Below are positions 34,629 to 43,133 of a DNA stretch of 64,000 bases, in pieces. Positions within the stretch are counted from its first letter, which is position 1. Each line of letters begins with the position of its first letter. A program made the translations under genes and the position numbers. The notes beneath the pieces were generated by a model that saw only the letters and a list, made by a program, of their open reading frames with translations, was not told the origin of the DNA and did not search any database. Origin of the DNA: an uncultured Porphyromonadaceae bacterium (GTDB lineage: Bacteria; Bacteroidota; Bacteroidia; Bacteroidales; Muribaculaceae); the NCBI GenBank assembly GCA_902491515.1, contig CABUIC010000002.1, positions 62,001 to 126,000 on the forward strand, read 5' to 3'.

Positions 34629-36431
34629 TTACTTTGACTGGCTTCCGAAAGTTTCCCTGATACCCCAGACAGCGAGTGCGCCAAGGCAGAGGAGAATACC
34701 GGAGACGAGGAGCATGGCGGGAGCGTTGGGAACTCCGAGGCTCGTCACGGGGATGAGCGAGAGAATCAGACCGCCGAGAAGTGAAGCGATAATCTGCGGG
34801 AGGCAGATGGTACAGTTGAAGAGGCCGAGATATGTGCCGATGTTGTTTCCTGAGAGGGCGTTGGTGAGGATGGTGAAGGGCATTGCGAGCATAGCGGCCC
34901 AAGCGCATCCGGCGAGGCCGTAACCGACGCCGAGGATGATGATGTTATGGCTGAAGAATATCGACGCGAAGCCGATGCCGCCGATGAGGAGGCTGAGCGA
35001 ATAAGCGAGCTTCCGCTTGCGGAACATCGGGAGGACAAGAGCCCAAAGCACAGCCACGAGGCCCTGGATGGCGAAGAGGAGACCTGTTTCATTGCCGGCG
35101 CTCTGGTATTCGGCGGAAGCGACGTTGAGCACCTTGTGATAGTTGATGGTCATTGTCTCGGCTGATGCGGCGGGGAGTTCGGTGGTCTCGTCGAGGAGGT
35201 ATTCGCCGGAGCCTTCGTCGAAGCGGGCGATGTGTGCGAGCGTGAGCTTAGTCCCGGGCTCAACCATGGCGAAGCGGCTTACGGTCTCGAGGCGTGATGC
35301 GCCGTCAACCTTCACGCCGTCGACAGTGAGAACGTCGGTCGCCTCAAGGGCACGGACGCCCTGATGAGAGGCGATGCGGGGAGTGCCGTTGTCGGCCACG
35401 ACCTTGCCGCCGGCAATGAGGGTGTCGCCGTTGAGGACCACGAGAGAGGGACTGCTGAAAGCTCCGTCGACTGTCACGCCTGCAAGGGCGAGAGCACCGT
35501 CCTGAATGACGGGCATCTTGCCGTCGAAGAGAAATTTGTCGTTGTACTTCTGACCGTCAATTGTCACGCCCTCGACGCGCTCGACGGTGGGGGTATCATA
35601 TGCCTGATTGGCGATAGCCTCGGTGGAATAAACCCACATGTACATGAAGGCGGCCCAGCAGAAGAACTGCACGAGACCCACGGTCCAGAACACCTTGGGA
35701 GCGGAAGCGAGAATGCGGATGAGGCCGCCGGACTTCTGCTTCTTGTCATCGGACTCGGCCTTGACGCCATGGAAGGCGGCGTATTCGGCCGGGGGCATTT
35801 CCTTGACGGTGGCGAAGGTGTAGACAACACAGGCAAGGAGGATTATGGCTCCGATGTAGAACGCCCATGTAACTGTGGGGGGAACCTCACCGGCAGGGGC
35901 CGTGTTGCTGAGGAAGAAGGCGAGGCAGAGGGGGGCGAGATAACCCACGACGGAGCCGGCGTTGCAGAGGAAGCTCTGGATTGAATATGCGAAGCCTTTC
36001 TGCTTCTCGTTGACCATATCGCCCACGAGCATCTTGAAGGGCTGCATGGCCATGTTGATTGTGGTGTCGAGGAGCATGAGCATTACGAGACCGAAGATGA
36101 TGGCCTGGGAGATGCCGAGGCCGAGGGAGCCGGCGTTGGGGAGGAAGCACATCACGACCATGGCGATGAAAGCGCCGACAAGGAGGTATGGAAGACGGCG
36201 CCCGAGGCGGTTCCAGGTGCGGTCGGAGGCGGTGCCGACGATGGGCTGGACAATCATGCCCATGAGGGGAGGAAGAATCCAGAAATAGCTGAGGTCATGT
36301 GGGTCCGCGCCGATTGTGGCGAAAATACGGCTCACCTGCGAGCTCTGCAGTGCATAGGCGATCTGAACGCCGAAAAATCCGAAACTCAGGTTCCATAGCT
36401 TCCAGAAACTGAGGTCGCGTTGTTTTTCCAT
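34629..36431 (-). CDS. MFS/GPH-type sugar carrier (SLC45-like) with a large inserted extramembrane domain
   Basis: 600 residues, against about 430-460 for Bacteroidetes relatives. The first half is normal: WKLWNLSFGFFGVQIAYALQ, then VGTASDRTWNRLGRRLPYLL (loop 2-3 motif). After helix 7 (about 253-270, MYMWVYSTEAIA) comes a roughly 160-residue hydrophilic insert (about 280-438), with repeated units of the type GVTIDGQKY, GVTVDGAFSS and GVKVDGASRL, before EYQSAGNETG and the remaining helices. The insert would face the periplasm. The carrier half probably moves a disaccharide such as sucrose or maltose with protons. The insert may bind or sense sugar; no family recognised. Confidence 0.85.
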   Translation of the reverse strand: MEKQRDLSFWKLWNLSFGFFGVQIAYALQSSQVSRIFATIGADPHDLSYFWILPPLMGMIVQPIVGTASDRTWNRLGRRLPYLLVGAFIAMVVMCFLPNAGSLGLGISQAIIFGLVMLMLLDTTINMAMQPFKMLVGDMVNEKQKGFAYSIQSFLCNAGSVVGYLAPLCLAFFLSNTAPAGEVPPTVTWAFYIGAIILLACVVYTFATVKEMPPAEYAAFHGVKAESDDKKQKSGGLIRILASAPKVFWTVGLVQFFCWAAFMYMWVYSTEAIANQAYDTPTVERVEGVTIDGQKYNDKFLFDGKMPVIQDGALALAGVTVDGAFSSPSLVVLNGDTLIAGGKVVADNGTPRIASHQGVRALEATDVLTVDGVKVDGASRLETVSRFAMVEPGTKLTLAHIARFDEGSGEYLLDETTELPAASAETMTINYHKVLNVASAEYQSAGNETGLLFAIQGLVAVLWALVLPMFRKRKLAYSLSLLIGGIGFASIFFSHNIIILGVGYGLAGCAWAAMLAMPFTILTNALSGNNIGTYLGLFNCTICLPQIIASLLGGLILSLIPVTSLGVPNAPAMLLVSGILLCLGALAVWGIRETFGSQSK

Positions 36432-36468
36432 GATATTCTAAAAATGATTTATAGTTTATTGATTTTGA

Positions 36469-37320
36469 TTACAGGGATTCTTGAGCCGCGTGCCTCAGCT
36501 CCTCCATCTCCGCGGTCCAGAGGGACGGGTCGGGAGTCTCGAGGATGAGCGGGATGCCGTCGGTGCGGGGATCGGCCATGAGCCGACGGAAAGCACCGGC
36601 GCCGATTGTGCCGGCTCCGATGGGAGCATGGCGGTCGATGCGGCTGGCCGCGGGGCGAAGGGAGTCGTTGAGGTGCATGCCTTTCAGCCGTGCGCGGCCG
36701 AGAACGGTATCGAACTCATGCCACATGGCATCGTAGCCTTCGTCGGTCGAGAGGTCGTAACCCGCGGCATGGGCGTGGGCGGTGTCAACGCAGACTCCCA
36801 CCCTGCTCTTGTCATCGACGGCTTCGATGATGCGGGCGATGTGGTCGAAGCGAAAGCCGAGCGCCGAGCCTTGTCCGGCGGTATTCTCGAGCACAACGGT
36901 TACGCCGGAAGTGACGGCGAGGGCGGCGTTGATGTTTTCGGCAATGAGGCCGAGGCTTTCCTCTTCAGAAATCTTTCCGAGATGGGAGCCGGGATGGAGA
37001 TTGAGCATTGTCAGGCCAAGGGCCTTGCATCGTGAGAGTTCGTCAATCAGTAGACGGCGCGAAAGAGCGCGCTTCCTTGCGTCGGGGCCTCCGAGATTGA
37101 TGACAAAAGCTGAATGCGGAAGAATCTGGGCGGAGGAGAAGCCGAGCCTACCGCATTCCGCCCGGAACTCCGTGATGACGTCTTCGGTAAGGGCCGGAGA
37201 AGACCAGTATTTAGGATTGACGAGGTTGAACGAAAAAGCCGAGGCACCGAGAGCCGCCGCCTCAACCGGGGCGACCGCCACGGATGGCTCGCTGCTTACG
37301 TGTGGTCCTATGTACTTCAT
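36469..37320 (-). CDS. nfo: Endonuclease IV (AP endonuclease)
   Basis: 283 residues from ATG 37320 (MKYIGPHVS, as in the family; the ATG at 37332 lies upstream of the family start). The zinc-site motifs are present: LNLHPGSH, VVLENTAGQGSALG, VGVCVDTAHAHAAGYD and HLNDSLRPAASRIDRHAPIGAG. The enzyme cuts the backbone 5' to abasic sites in repair. Promoter TAACTTTG at 37341-37334 with a very short leader. It is followed 37 bp later by the MFS carrier gene. Confidence 0.95.
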   Translation of the reverse strand: MKYIGPHVSSEPSVAVAPVEAAALGASAFSFNLVNPKYWSSPALTEDVITEFRAECGRLGFSSAQILPHSAFVINLGGPDARKRALSRRLLIDELSRCKALGLTMLNLHPGSHLGKISEEESLGLIAENINAALAVTSGVTVVLENTAGQGSALGFRFDHIARIIEAVDDKSRVGVCVDTAHAHAAGYDLSTDEGYDAMWHEFDTVLGRARLKGMHLNDSLRPAASRIDRHAPIGAGTIGAGAFRRLMADPRTDGIPLILETPDPSLWTAEMEELRHAAQESL

Positions 37321-37333
37321 TGCTAAAAACACG

Positions 37334-37341
37334 CAAAGTTA
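37334..37341 (-). promoter_or_regulatory. -7 element for the nfo - MFS - sdaA group
   Basis: TAACTTTG on the minus strand, 14 bases before the nfo ATG at 37320, so transcription begins about 5-7 bases before the start codon. Confidence 0.55.
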
Positions 37342-37535
37342 AACAATTTTCGAGAAATAACCGCCCCGGAGGCGATTTTTTTCCGCCGGAGACAAATTTT
37401 CATGGTTCCGGCACGCTTTTTCAGCCTGATGTTTGCGTGAACGGGGAATTTTTATTTTCTTTGCACCGTTTTTCACACCCCATCAAATTCACTTATACGG
37501 CAAAGCGCCAAAAACACATTCATACTTAACGCATT

Positions 37536-39380
37536 ATGTGCGGAATAGTAGGTTATATCGGCAATGGTGACGTTTTCGACATTCTGGTCAAGGGACTCCA
37601 CAGACTCGAATACCGCGGCTACGACAGTTCGGGCGTGGCACTCGTCGACGACACGAAGAATCTGAAGGTTTACAAGGCAATGGGCAAGATCAGCAACCTC
37701 GAGAATCTCTGCTCGGGGAAAGACGTCTCGGCCAAGGGCGGAATCGCCCACACCCGCTGGGCCACGCACGGCGAGCCCTCCGACACCAACGCCCATCCTC
37801 ACCTCAGCGAGGACGGGCGCATAGCCATAGTGCACAACGGCACCATCGAGAACTACAAGGTGCTGAAAGACGCTCTCGAGCGCGAAGGCCTGACGTTCCG
37901 GTCGGAAACGGACACGGAAGTCCTCGCCCAGCTCATAGAATATATACGTCTCACCAACCACTGTCCGCTCATCGCCGCGGTGCGTCAGGCGCTGAAACGG
38001 GTCGTCGGCGCCTACGCGATTGCAGTTGCCGACAAGGAGCATCCCGAGAAAATCATTGCCGCGCGCCGGTCGAGCCCTCTGGTCATCGGCATAGGTCAGG
38101 GCGAGATGTTTCTCGCCTCCGACGCCTCGCCTTTCGTGGAGTACACCAAGGACGTCGTTTACCTGAAGGACAACGAAATCGCTGAAATAACTTCCGGCGA
38201 AGAGCTGCACATCACGGACCTTGACAATGTTGAATACCCCGTGGATGTCACCAAGCTCGAGATGTCAATCTCCCAGCTCGAGAAAGGCGGCTATCCCCAC
38301 TTCATGCTCAAGGAAATCTTCGAACAGCCCGACACCCTCCGCGACTGTATCCGCGGACGGATAGGCTCGAAAGGCGCGAAAATCATCCTCAGCGGGGTGA
38401 ACGACAACAAAGAGGTGTTCCTCAAGGCCACGCGCATAGTCATCGTGGCCTGCGGGACCTCATGGCACGCCGGCCTGCTCGGGAAATACCTTATCCAGGA
38501 CCTCGCGGGCATCCCCGTAGTTGTGGAGTACGCCAGCGAGTTCCGCTATTCCAATCCGGTCATCGGCCCCGACGACATAGTAATTGCCATTTCCCAGAGC
38601 GGCGAGACGGCAGACACCCTTGCGGCGGCGCGTATCGCCCGCGAAAAGGGGGCCTTCGTGTTCGGCGTGAGCAACGCCGTGGGGAGTTCCATTCCCCGCG
38701 AGACCGACAGCGGCAGCTACATTCACGTCGGGCCCGAAATCGGCGTGGCCTCCACAAAGGCGTTCACCGGGCAGGTGATGGTGCTGACCCTCGTAGCCCT
38801 GGCCATAGCACAGCTGCGCGAAACGCTCCCGAAAGAGGAAATCGCCGCACTCGGGAAAGAAATCACCAAGCTTCCGTCCTACGTCAGCAAGGTCCTGAAG
38901 CTCAGCACGGAAATCGAGCGCATATCCCTTACCTACACCTACGCGCGCAATTTCCTCTACCTCGGACGCGGCTACAGCTACCCCGTGGCTCTCGAAGGTG
39001 CTCTGAAACTCAAGGAAATCTCCTACATCCACGCTGAGGGCTATCCGGCAGCGGAAATGAAGCACGGCCCCATCGCGCTAATCGACCAGGAGATGCCCAC
39101 AGTCATCATCGCACCGAAGGACCATCTGTATGAAAAGATTGTGAGCAACGTGCAGCAGGTGAAAGCTCGCGGTGGCCGCATCCTGGCCATCGTGACCGAG
39201 GGAGACACGACAATCCGCAACATCGCCGACCACGTCATCGAAGTTCCGGCCATTCCGGAGTGTCTTCTGCCGGTAATCTGCTCGGTTCCGCTCCAGCTTC
39301 TCTCATATTATATAGCCGTCAACCGCGGCAAGGACGTCGACATGCCCCGTAACCTCGCGAAGTCAGTGACAGTCGAGTAA
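37536..39380 (+). CDS. glmS: Glutamine--fructose-6-phosphate aminotransferase (isomerizing)
   Basis: 614 residues, normal length. The N-terminal nucleophile Cys2 (MCGIVGYIG) opens the glutaminase domain, with HTRWATHGEPSDTNAHPH following. Two SIS isomerase domains follow (CGTSWHAGLLGKY, SQSGETADTLAAAR, SYPVALEGALKLKEISYIHAEGYPAAEMKHGPIALI) and the C-terminal MPRNLAKSVTVE. It makes glucosamine-6-phosphate for peptidoglycan and LPS. No glmS ribozyme is visible upstream. Confidence 0.98.
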   Translation: MCGIVGYIGNGDVFDILVKGLHRLEYRGYDSSGVALVDDTKNLKVYKAMGKISNLENLCSGKDVSAKGGIAHTRWATHGEPSDTNAHPHLSEDGRIAIVHNGTIENYKVLKDALEREGLTFRSETDTEVLAQLIEYIRLTNHCPLIAAVRQALKRVVGAYAIAVADKEHPEKIIAARRSSPLVIGIGQGEMFLASDASPFVEYTKDVVYLKDNEIAEITSGEELHITDLDNVEYPVDVTKLEMSISQLEKGGYPHFMLKEIFEQPDTLRDCIRGRIGSKGAKIILSGVNDNKEVFLKATRIVIVACGTSWHAGLLGKYLIQDLAGIPVVVEYASEFRYSNPVIGPDDIVIAISQSGETADTLAAARIAREKGAFVFGVSNAVGSSIPRETDSGSYIHVGPEIGVASTKAFTGQVMVLTLVALAIAQLRETLPKEEIAALGKEITKLPSYVSKVLKLSTEIERISLTYTYARNFLYLGRGYSYPVALEGALKLKEISYIHAEGYPAAEMKHGPIALIDQEMPTVIIAPKDHLYEKIVSNVQQVKARGGRILAIVTEGDTTIRNIADHVIEVPAIPECLLPVICSVPLQLLSYYIAVNRGKDVDMPRNLAKSVTVE

Positions 39381-39387
39381 TCCGCCC

Positions 39388-39445
39388 AAAAGTGCGGAAA
39401 TGGAGATTTTTACCAAATAAAAAAGTGCGGAAAAGGAGGTTTAGC
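39388..39445 (+). repeat. Short direct repeat after glmS
   Basis: AAAAGTGCGGAAAtGGAG... (39388) and AAAAGTGCGGAAAaGGAG... (39421) recur 33 bp apart, in the region between glmS and the hydrolase gene; the first copy also forms a weak TCCGC/GCGGA hairpin after the glmS stop. Confidence 0.45.
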
Positions 39446-39486
39446 GTTTTTTTCGAACATACGTCGGGGGTTTCCATTTTTTTCGC

Positions 39487-39494
39487 TAATTTTG
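39487..39494 (+). promoter_or_regulatory. -7 element of the hydrolase/MurF/Ddl operon, nearly leaderless
   Basis: TAATTTTG, only 8 bases before the ATG at 39503; transcription would begin at about the start codon. Confidence 0.55.
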
Positions 39495-39502
39495 TGGCTT
39501 AA

Positions 39503-40309
39503 ATGGAAGCAAAAGAAAAAACGACCACAATAGACGGCTCCGCGCTGCGTTACAGGGTCTGCGGCAACGACTCACCGGAGGCCCGCACGGCCATCATCAT
39601 GCACGGCTGGGGCTGCCGCGCCACGACTATGGCACTCTTCGAGGAGACGGTAGCCAGCCAATGTCAGGATGTCAGAGTCTACAACCTCGACCTCCCCGGC
39701 TTCGGCGACTCCGAGGAGCCCGAAAGGATCTACGGCATAGAGGACTACGTGCGCGTGCTCGAGGAGTTCGTGCGCCGGGAGAACATACACAGACCTATTC
39801 TCATCGGCCATTCCTTCGGGGGCCGGATGGGCATACTCTATGCCTCACGCAATGAGGTAGAACGCATGATACTCGTCGACGCGGCCGGAATAAAGCCGCG
39901 CCGCACGTTGAAATATTACCTTAAAGTTTACTCATTCAAGGCGGCCAAGCGCGTAGCCCCGCTCCTGCTCGGACAAAAGAAGGGACAGGCGCTGATTGAC
40001 AGCTGGCGCAAGAAGGGAGGCTCGAGCGACTATGCCGGGGCCTCTCCGAAGATGCGCGCCATCATGAGCCGTGTAGTCAACGAGGACCTCACAGATCGGC
40101 TTCCGCTCATCAAGGCCCCCACCCTGCTCATCTGGGGCGAAAACGACACGGCCACCCCGATGCGCGACGCCCGGATTATGGAAAAGCTCATCCCCGACGC
40201 AGGTCTCGTGAGCTATGCCGGATGCGGGCACTTTTCCTTCCTCGACAATCCTGGGCAGACCCGCGCGGTTGTCGCCTCCTTCATCAACACTCAGAACGAA
40301 AAGAAATGA
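39503..40309 (+). CDS. Alpha/beta hydrolase
   Basis: 268 residues, cytoplasmic. The oxyanion motif HGWGCRA, LDLPGFGDSEEP, nucleophile elbow GHSFGG (Ser104), an acidic residue in WGENDTATP and the final His in GCGHFSFLDNP make a complete catalytic triad. The substrate is unknown. It heads a five-gene operon and overlaps the MurF-like gene by 4 bp, so a role in cell-wall precursor metabolism or turnover is possible, but this rests on context only. Confidence 0.88.
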   Translation: MEAKEKTTTIDGSALRYRVCGNDSPEARTAIIMHGWGCRATTMALFEETVASQCQDVRVYNLDLPGFGDSEEPERIYGIEDYVRVLEEFVRRENIHRPILIGHSFGGRMGILYASRNEVERMILVDAAGIKPRRTLKYYLKVYSFKAAKRVAPLLLGQKKGQALIDSWRKKGGSSDYAGASPKMRAIMSRVVNEDLTDRLPLIKAPTLLIWGENDTATPMRDARIMEKLIPDAGLVSYAGCGHFSFLDNPGQTRAVVASFINTQNEKK

Positions 40310-41922
40310 ACACCACCATCATAATACTCTACAGCTTAGTCGCGGTCCTCGCCCTCGCCAACCTCTGGCTGGAGATGCGCCGCGACCTCATGATGCTCCA
40401 GCAGAACTCCTACCGCAACGAGCGCTACACGCGCTGGCTGAAGTCCTCGGCCGACACCACCTCCGGCTGGAGGCTGGGAGGCCTTGTGGTGTTCTTCATC
40501 TGTCTGTTCCCCATGGCCACGCACAACGCCGCGATGCTTCTCGTGGCTCTATTCTGCGGATGGCACTCCGGGGCGCTTCTCCGAGCCGGACAGCAATACA
40601 AGCTTCCGCTGAAGACCACTCCGCGCGTGATGCGTCTTCAGGGCGCGTTCATCGCCCTCTGGGCCATCCTAAGCGCCGCCGTTTTAGCCCTCGCGGGCTG
40701 TTTCGGGAGCGCGGACATCGCCGAGACAATCTATGTGGGCACGGCCACGGCCTTGGGCCTTTACTGCGCCTCGCACATCATGGTGATGGCCTCGAACACC
40801 CTCCTGCGTCCGTGGGAGAAGGCCATCAACCGCCGCTACTACAACGACGCGGCCGCGCGGCTCGCGGCGATGCCCGAGCTGAAGGTTATCGGCGTGACGG
40901 GCAGCTACGGCAAGACCACGACAAAACACTACCTCTACCGCATACTCTCCGAGGAATTCGACACACTGATGACCCCCGGGAGCTACAACACGACGCTCGG
41001 CGTGGTACGCACGGTGCGCGAGATGCTCAAGCCCTACCATCAGGTGTTCATCTGCGAGATGGGCGCCAAGCAGAACGGCGACATCCGCGAAATCTGCGAG
41101 CTCGTACACCCCACCGCCGGAATAATCACGGCCGTCGGCCCCCAGCATCTCGAATCGTTCAAGACTATCGAAAACGTGCAGGCCACGAAGTTCGAGCTCG
41201 CCGACGCCATTCCGACCGACGGACTCGTGCTGGTCAACAACGACTTTGAGAAAATCGCAGACCGCCCCGTGGAGAACTGCCGGGCGGAACGCTATGCCGT
41301 AGAGCACCCCGAGGGCGCCGACTGGGTTGCCGAGAACGTGCACTATACGCCCAGAGGCTCATCGTTCACGGCGCGGCGCACGAGCGACGGCCACACAATA
41401 GCCCTGACAACAAAGCTCGTCGGCGCCTGCAACATCTCCAATCTGCTTGCAGCCACGGCCATGGCCAAGCACCTCGGGATGAGCGACGAGAAAATCCGCC
41501 GCGCCGTCGAGAACATCGAGCAGGTAGAGCACCGGCTCGCCGTAAAACGAATCCCGGGCGGGATGACGATACTTGACGACGCATTCAACTCGAATCCCGT
41601 AGGCTCGGGCATGGCACTCGACGTTCTGGCCGGAATGCCGGGGAAACGAGTGCTCGTGACCCCCGGAATGATTGAGCTCGGCTCACAGCAGTACGAGCTC
41701 AACGAGCGCTTAGGCGAACACGCCGCCTCCTGCTGCGACGTGGCCATCGTAGTGGGCCACTACAACCGCGAGGCCATCACCGAAGGGCTCCGGAAGGGCG
41801 GAAAGACAGAGGGGGTACACACCGTCGAGACATTCGCCGAAGCCCAGGCGCTCCTCCGCACCCTCGCCGGTGCGGGCGATACGGTGCTTTACGAAAACGA
41901 TTTACCTGACACATTCAAATAG
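40306..41922 (+). CDS. Membrane-anchored Mur ligase, MurF-like
   Basis: 538 residues from the ATG at 40306 (ATGA overlap). Residues about 1-165 hold several hydrophobic helices (about 4-20, 57-90, 112-131, 140-163), an extension absent from classical MurF. The Mur ligase core follows: ATP loop GVTGSYGKTT (196-205), NTTLGVVRTVREML, EMGAKQNGDI, the NISNLLAATAMAK block, VEHRLAVKRIPGGMTILDDAFNSNPVG and a C-terminal domain. MurF adds D-Ala-D-Ala to UDP-MurNAc-tripeptide; the adjacent Ddl makes that dipeptide. Whether it is the main MurF or a paralogue cannot be told from this window. Confidence 0.88.
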   Translation: MNTTIIILYSLVAVLALANLWLEMRRDLMMLQQNSYRNERYTRWLKSSADTTSGWRLGGLVVFFICLFPMATHNAAMLLVALFCGWHSGALLRAGQQYKLPLKTTPRVMRLQGAFIALWAILSAAVLALAGCFGSADIAETIYVGTATALGLYCASHIMVMASNTLLRPWEKAINRRYYNDAAARLAAMPELKVIGVTGSYGKTTTKHYLYRILSEEFDTLMTPGSYNTTLGVVRTVREMLKPYHQVFICEMGAKQNGDIREICELVHPTAGIITAVGPQHLESFKTIENVQATKFELADAIPTDGLVLVNNDFEKIADRPVENCRAERYAVEHPEGADWVAENVHYTPRGSSFTARRTSDGHTIALTTKLVGACNISNLLAATAMAKHLGMSDEKIRRAVENIEQVEHRLAVKRIPGGMTILDDAFNSNPVGSGMALDVLAGMPGKRVLVTPGMIELGSQQYELNERLGEHAASCCDVAIVVGHYNREAITEGLRKGGKTEGVHTVETFAEAQALLRTLAGAGDTVLYENDLPDTFK

Positions 41923-41935
41923 AACGCAATATACA

Positions 41936-43123
41936 ATGAAAACGAATATAGCAGTATTCTTCGGCGGACGCTCCACGGAGCATGAGATTTCCGTCATCTC
42001 TGCCAATCAGGCCATGGCCGCGATTCCGGCCGACAAATACAATGTGATTCCCGTCTACATCACGAAGGACGGCCGATGGTTCACCGGCGAGGCCCTCCGC
42101 GACGTGAAAAACTACCGGGATACGAAAAAACTGCTCGAGAGCTGCACAGAGGTCTACATGCGGCCGATATTCGGCGACTATAATCTCTACCGCGCCAAAA
42201 AGAAGATGTTCGGCAGCGACGTTCTGGCCACAGCGGACGTAGTCATTCCCGTGCTCCACGGGTCGAACGGCGAGGACGGCATTTTCGAGGGCGTCCTCGA
42301 GACCATAGGCATTCCCTTCGCGGGCTGCGACACCCTTGCCTCCGCCAACGGCATGGACAAGATCACCATGAAGATGATTCTCCAGGCAGAAGGCATCCCC
42401 GTGGTGCCCTACACGTGGTTCACGGACAAGCAGTGGGACACGGAGCGCGAGGCCATCATCGCCCGCGTCGAGGAAAAGCTCGGCTACCCTGTCATCGTCA
42501 AGCCCGCGAATCTGGGCTCGAGCGTGGGCATCGGCCGCGCCGCCAACCGCGAAGAGCTGCTTGACCGCGTGGATGACGCGCGCCGCTATTCCACACGCGT
42601 AATTGTGGAGCATATGGTGGAGCATCTTCAGGAAATCAACTGCTCGGTGCTCGGCGATTGCGACGAATACATCACTTCCGTACTCGAGGAGCCAATCAAG
42701 AGCGGCGACTTCCTGACGTATCAGGATAAGTACATGGGAGGCTCAAAGGGCACCAAGGGTATGCAGGCTTCGCAGAAGCGCTTTCCGGCGGACCTTCCGG
42801 AAGCGGAGACCAAGCGCATCCAGCAACTCGCCGGCGACACGTTCCGGGTGCTGTCGTGCCACGGAGTGAGCCGCGTGGACATGATTGTTGACCGCGACGA
42901 CCGCAACATCTACGTCAACGAAATCAACACGATTCCCGGCTCGCTCTCCTTCTACCTCTGGGAAGGCTCGGGCATAAAGTTCCCGGAGCTCATGGAGCGC
43001 CTTGTGCGTCTGGCCCTCAAGCGTAAGCGCGAGGCCTCGGCCAAGACCGTATCCTATGACCAGAACATCTTCTCGATGGGAGCCTTCGCCGGAGCCAAAG
43101 GCTCCAAGGGCACAAAAGCGTAA
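41936..43123 (+). CDS. ddl: D-alanine--D-alanine ligase
   Basis: 395 residues from ATG 41936. Family motifs: FFGGRSTEHEISVISA, VLHGSNGEDG, FAGCDTLASANGMDK, an ATP-grasp lysine in VIVKPANLGSSVGIGRA, and RVDMIVDRDDRNIYVNEINTIPGSLSFYLW for Mg2+ and D-Ala binding. The tail GAKGSKGTK is a non-conserved extension. It makes the D-Ala-D-Ala dipeptide and follows the MurF-like gene by 13 bp. Confidence 0.96.
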   Translation: MKTNIAVFFGGRSTEHEISVISANQAMAAIPADKYNVIPVYITKDGRWFTGEALRDVKNYRDTKKLLESCTEVYMRPIFGDYNLYRAKKKMFGSDVLATADVVIPVLHGSNGEDGIFEGVLETIGIPFAGCDTLASANGMDKITMKMILQAEGIPVVPYTWFTDKQWDTEREAIIARVEEKLGYPVIVKPANLGSSVGIGRAANREELLDRVDDARRYSTRVIVEHMVEHLQEINCSVLGDCDEYITSVLEEPIKSGDFLTYQDKYMGGSKGTKGMQASQKRFPADLPEAETKRIQQLAGDTFRVLSCHGVSRVDMIVDRDDRNIYVNEINTIPGSLSFYLWEGSGIKFPELMERLVRLALKRKREASAKTVSYDQNIFSMGAFAGAKGSKGTKA

Positions 43124-43133
43124 GGTCCGTCTC

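Noticed and set aside
37321..37535. glmS ribozyme
   Set aside because: The 215-bp region upstream of glmS has no conserved ribozyme core; it mainly holds the nfo promoter and AT-rich spacer.
40215..41249. 344-codon Arg/His-rich frame overlapping the MurF-like gene
   Set aside because: Shadow in a GC-rich gene; the other frame has the Mur ligase ATP loop and membrane helices.
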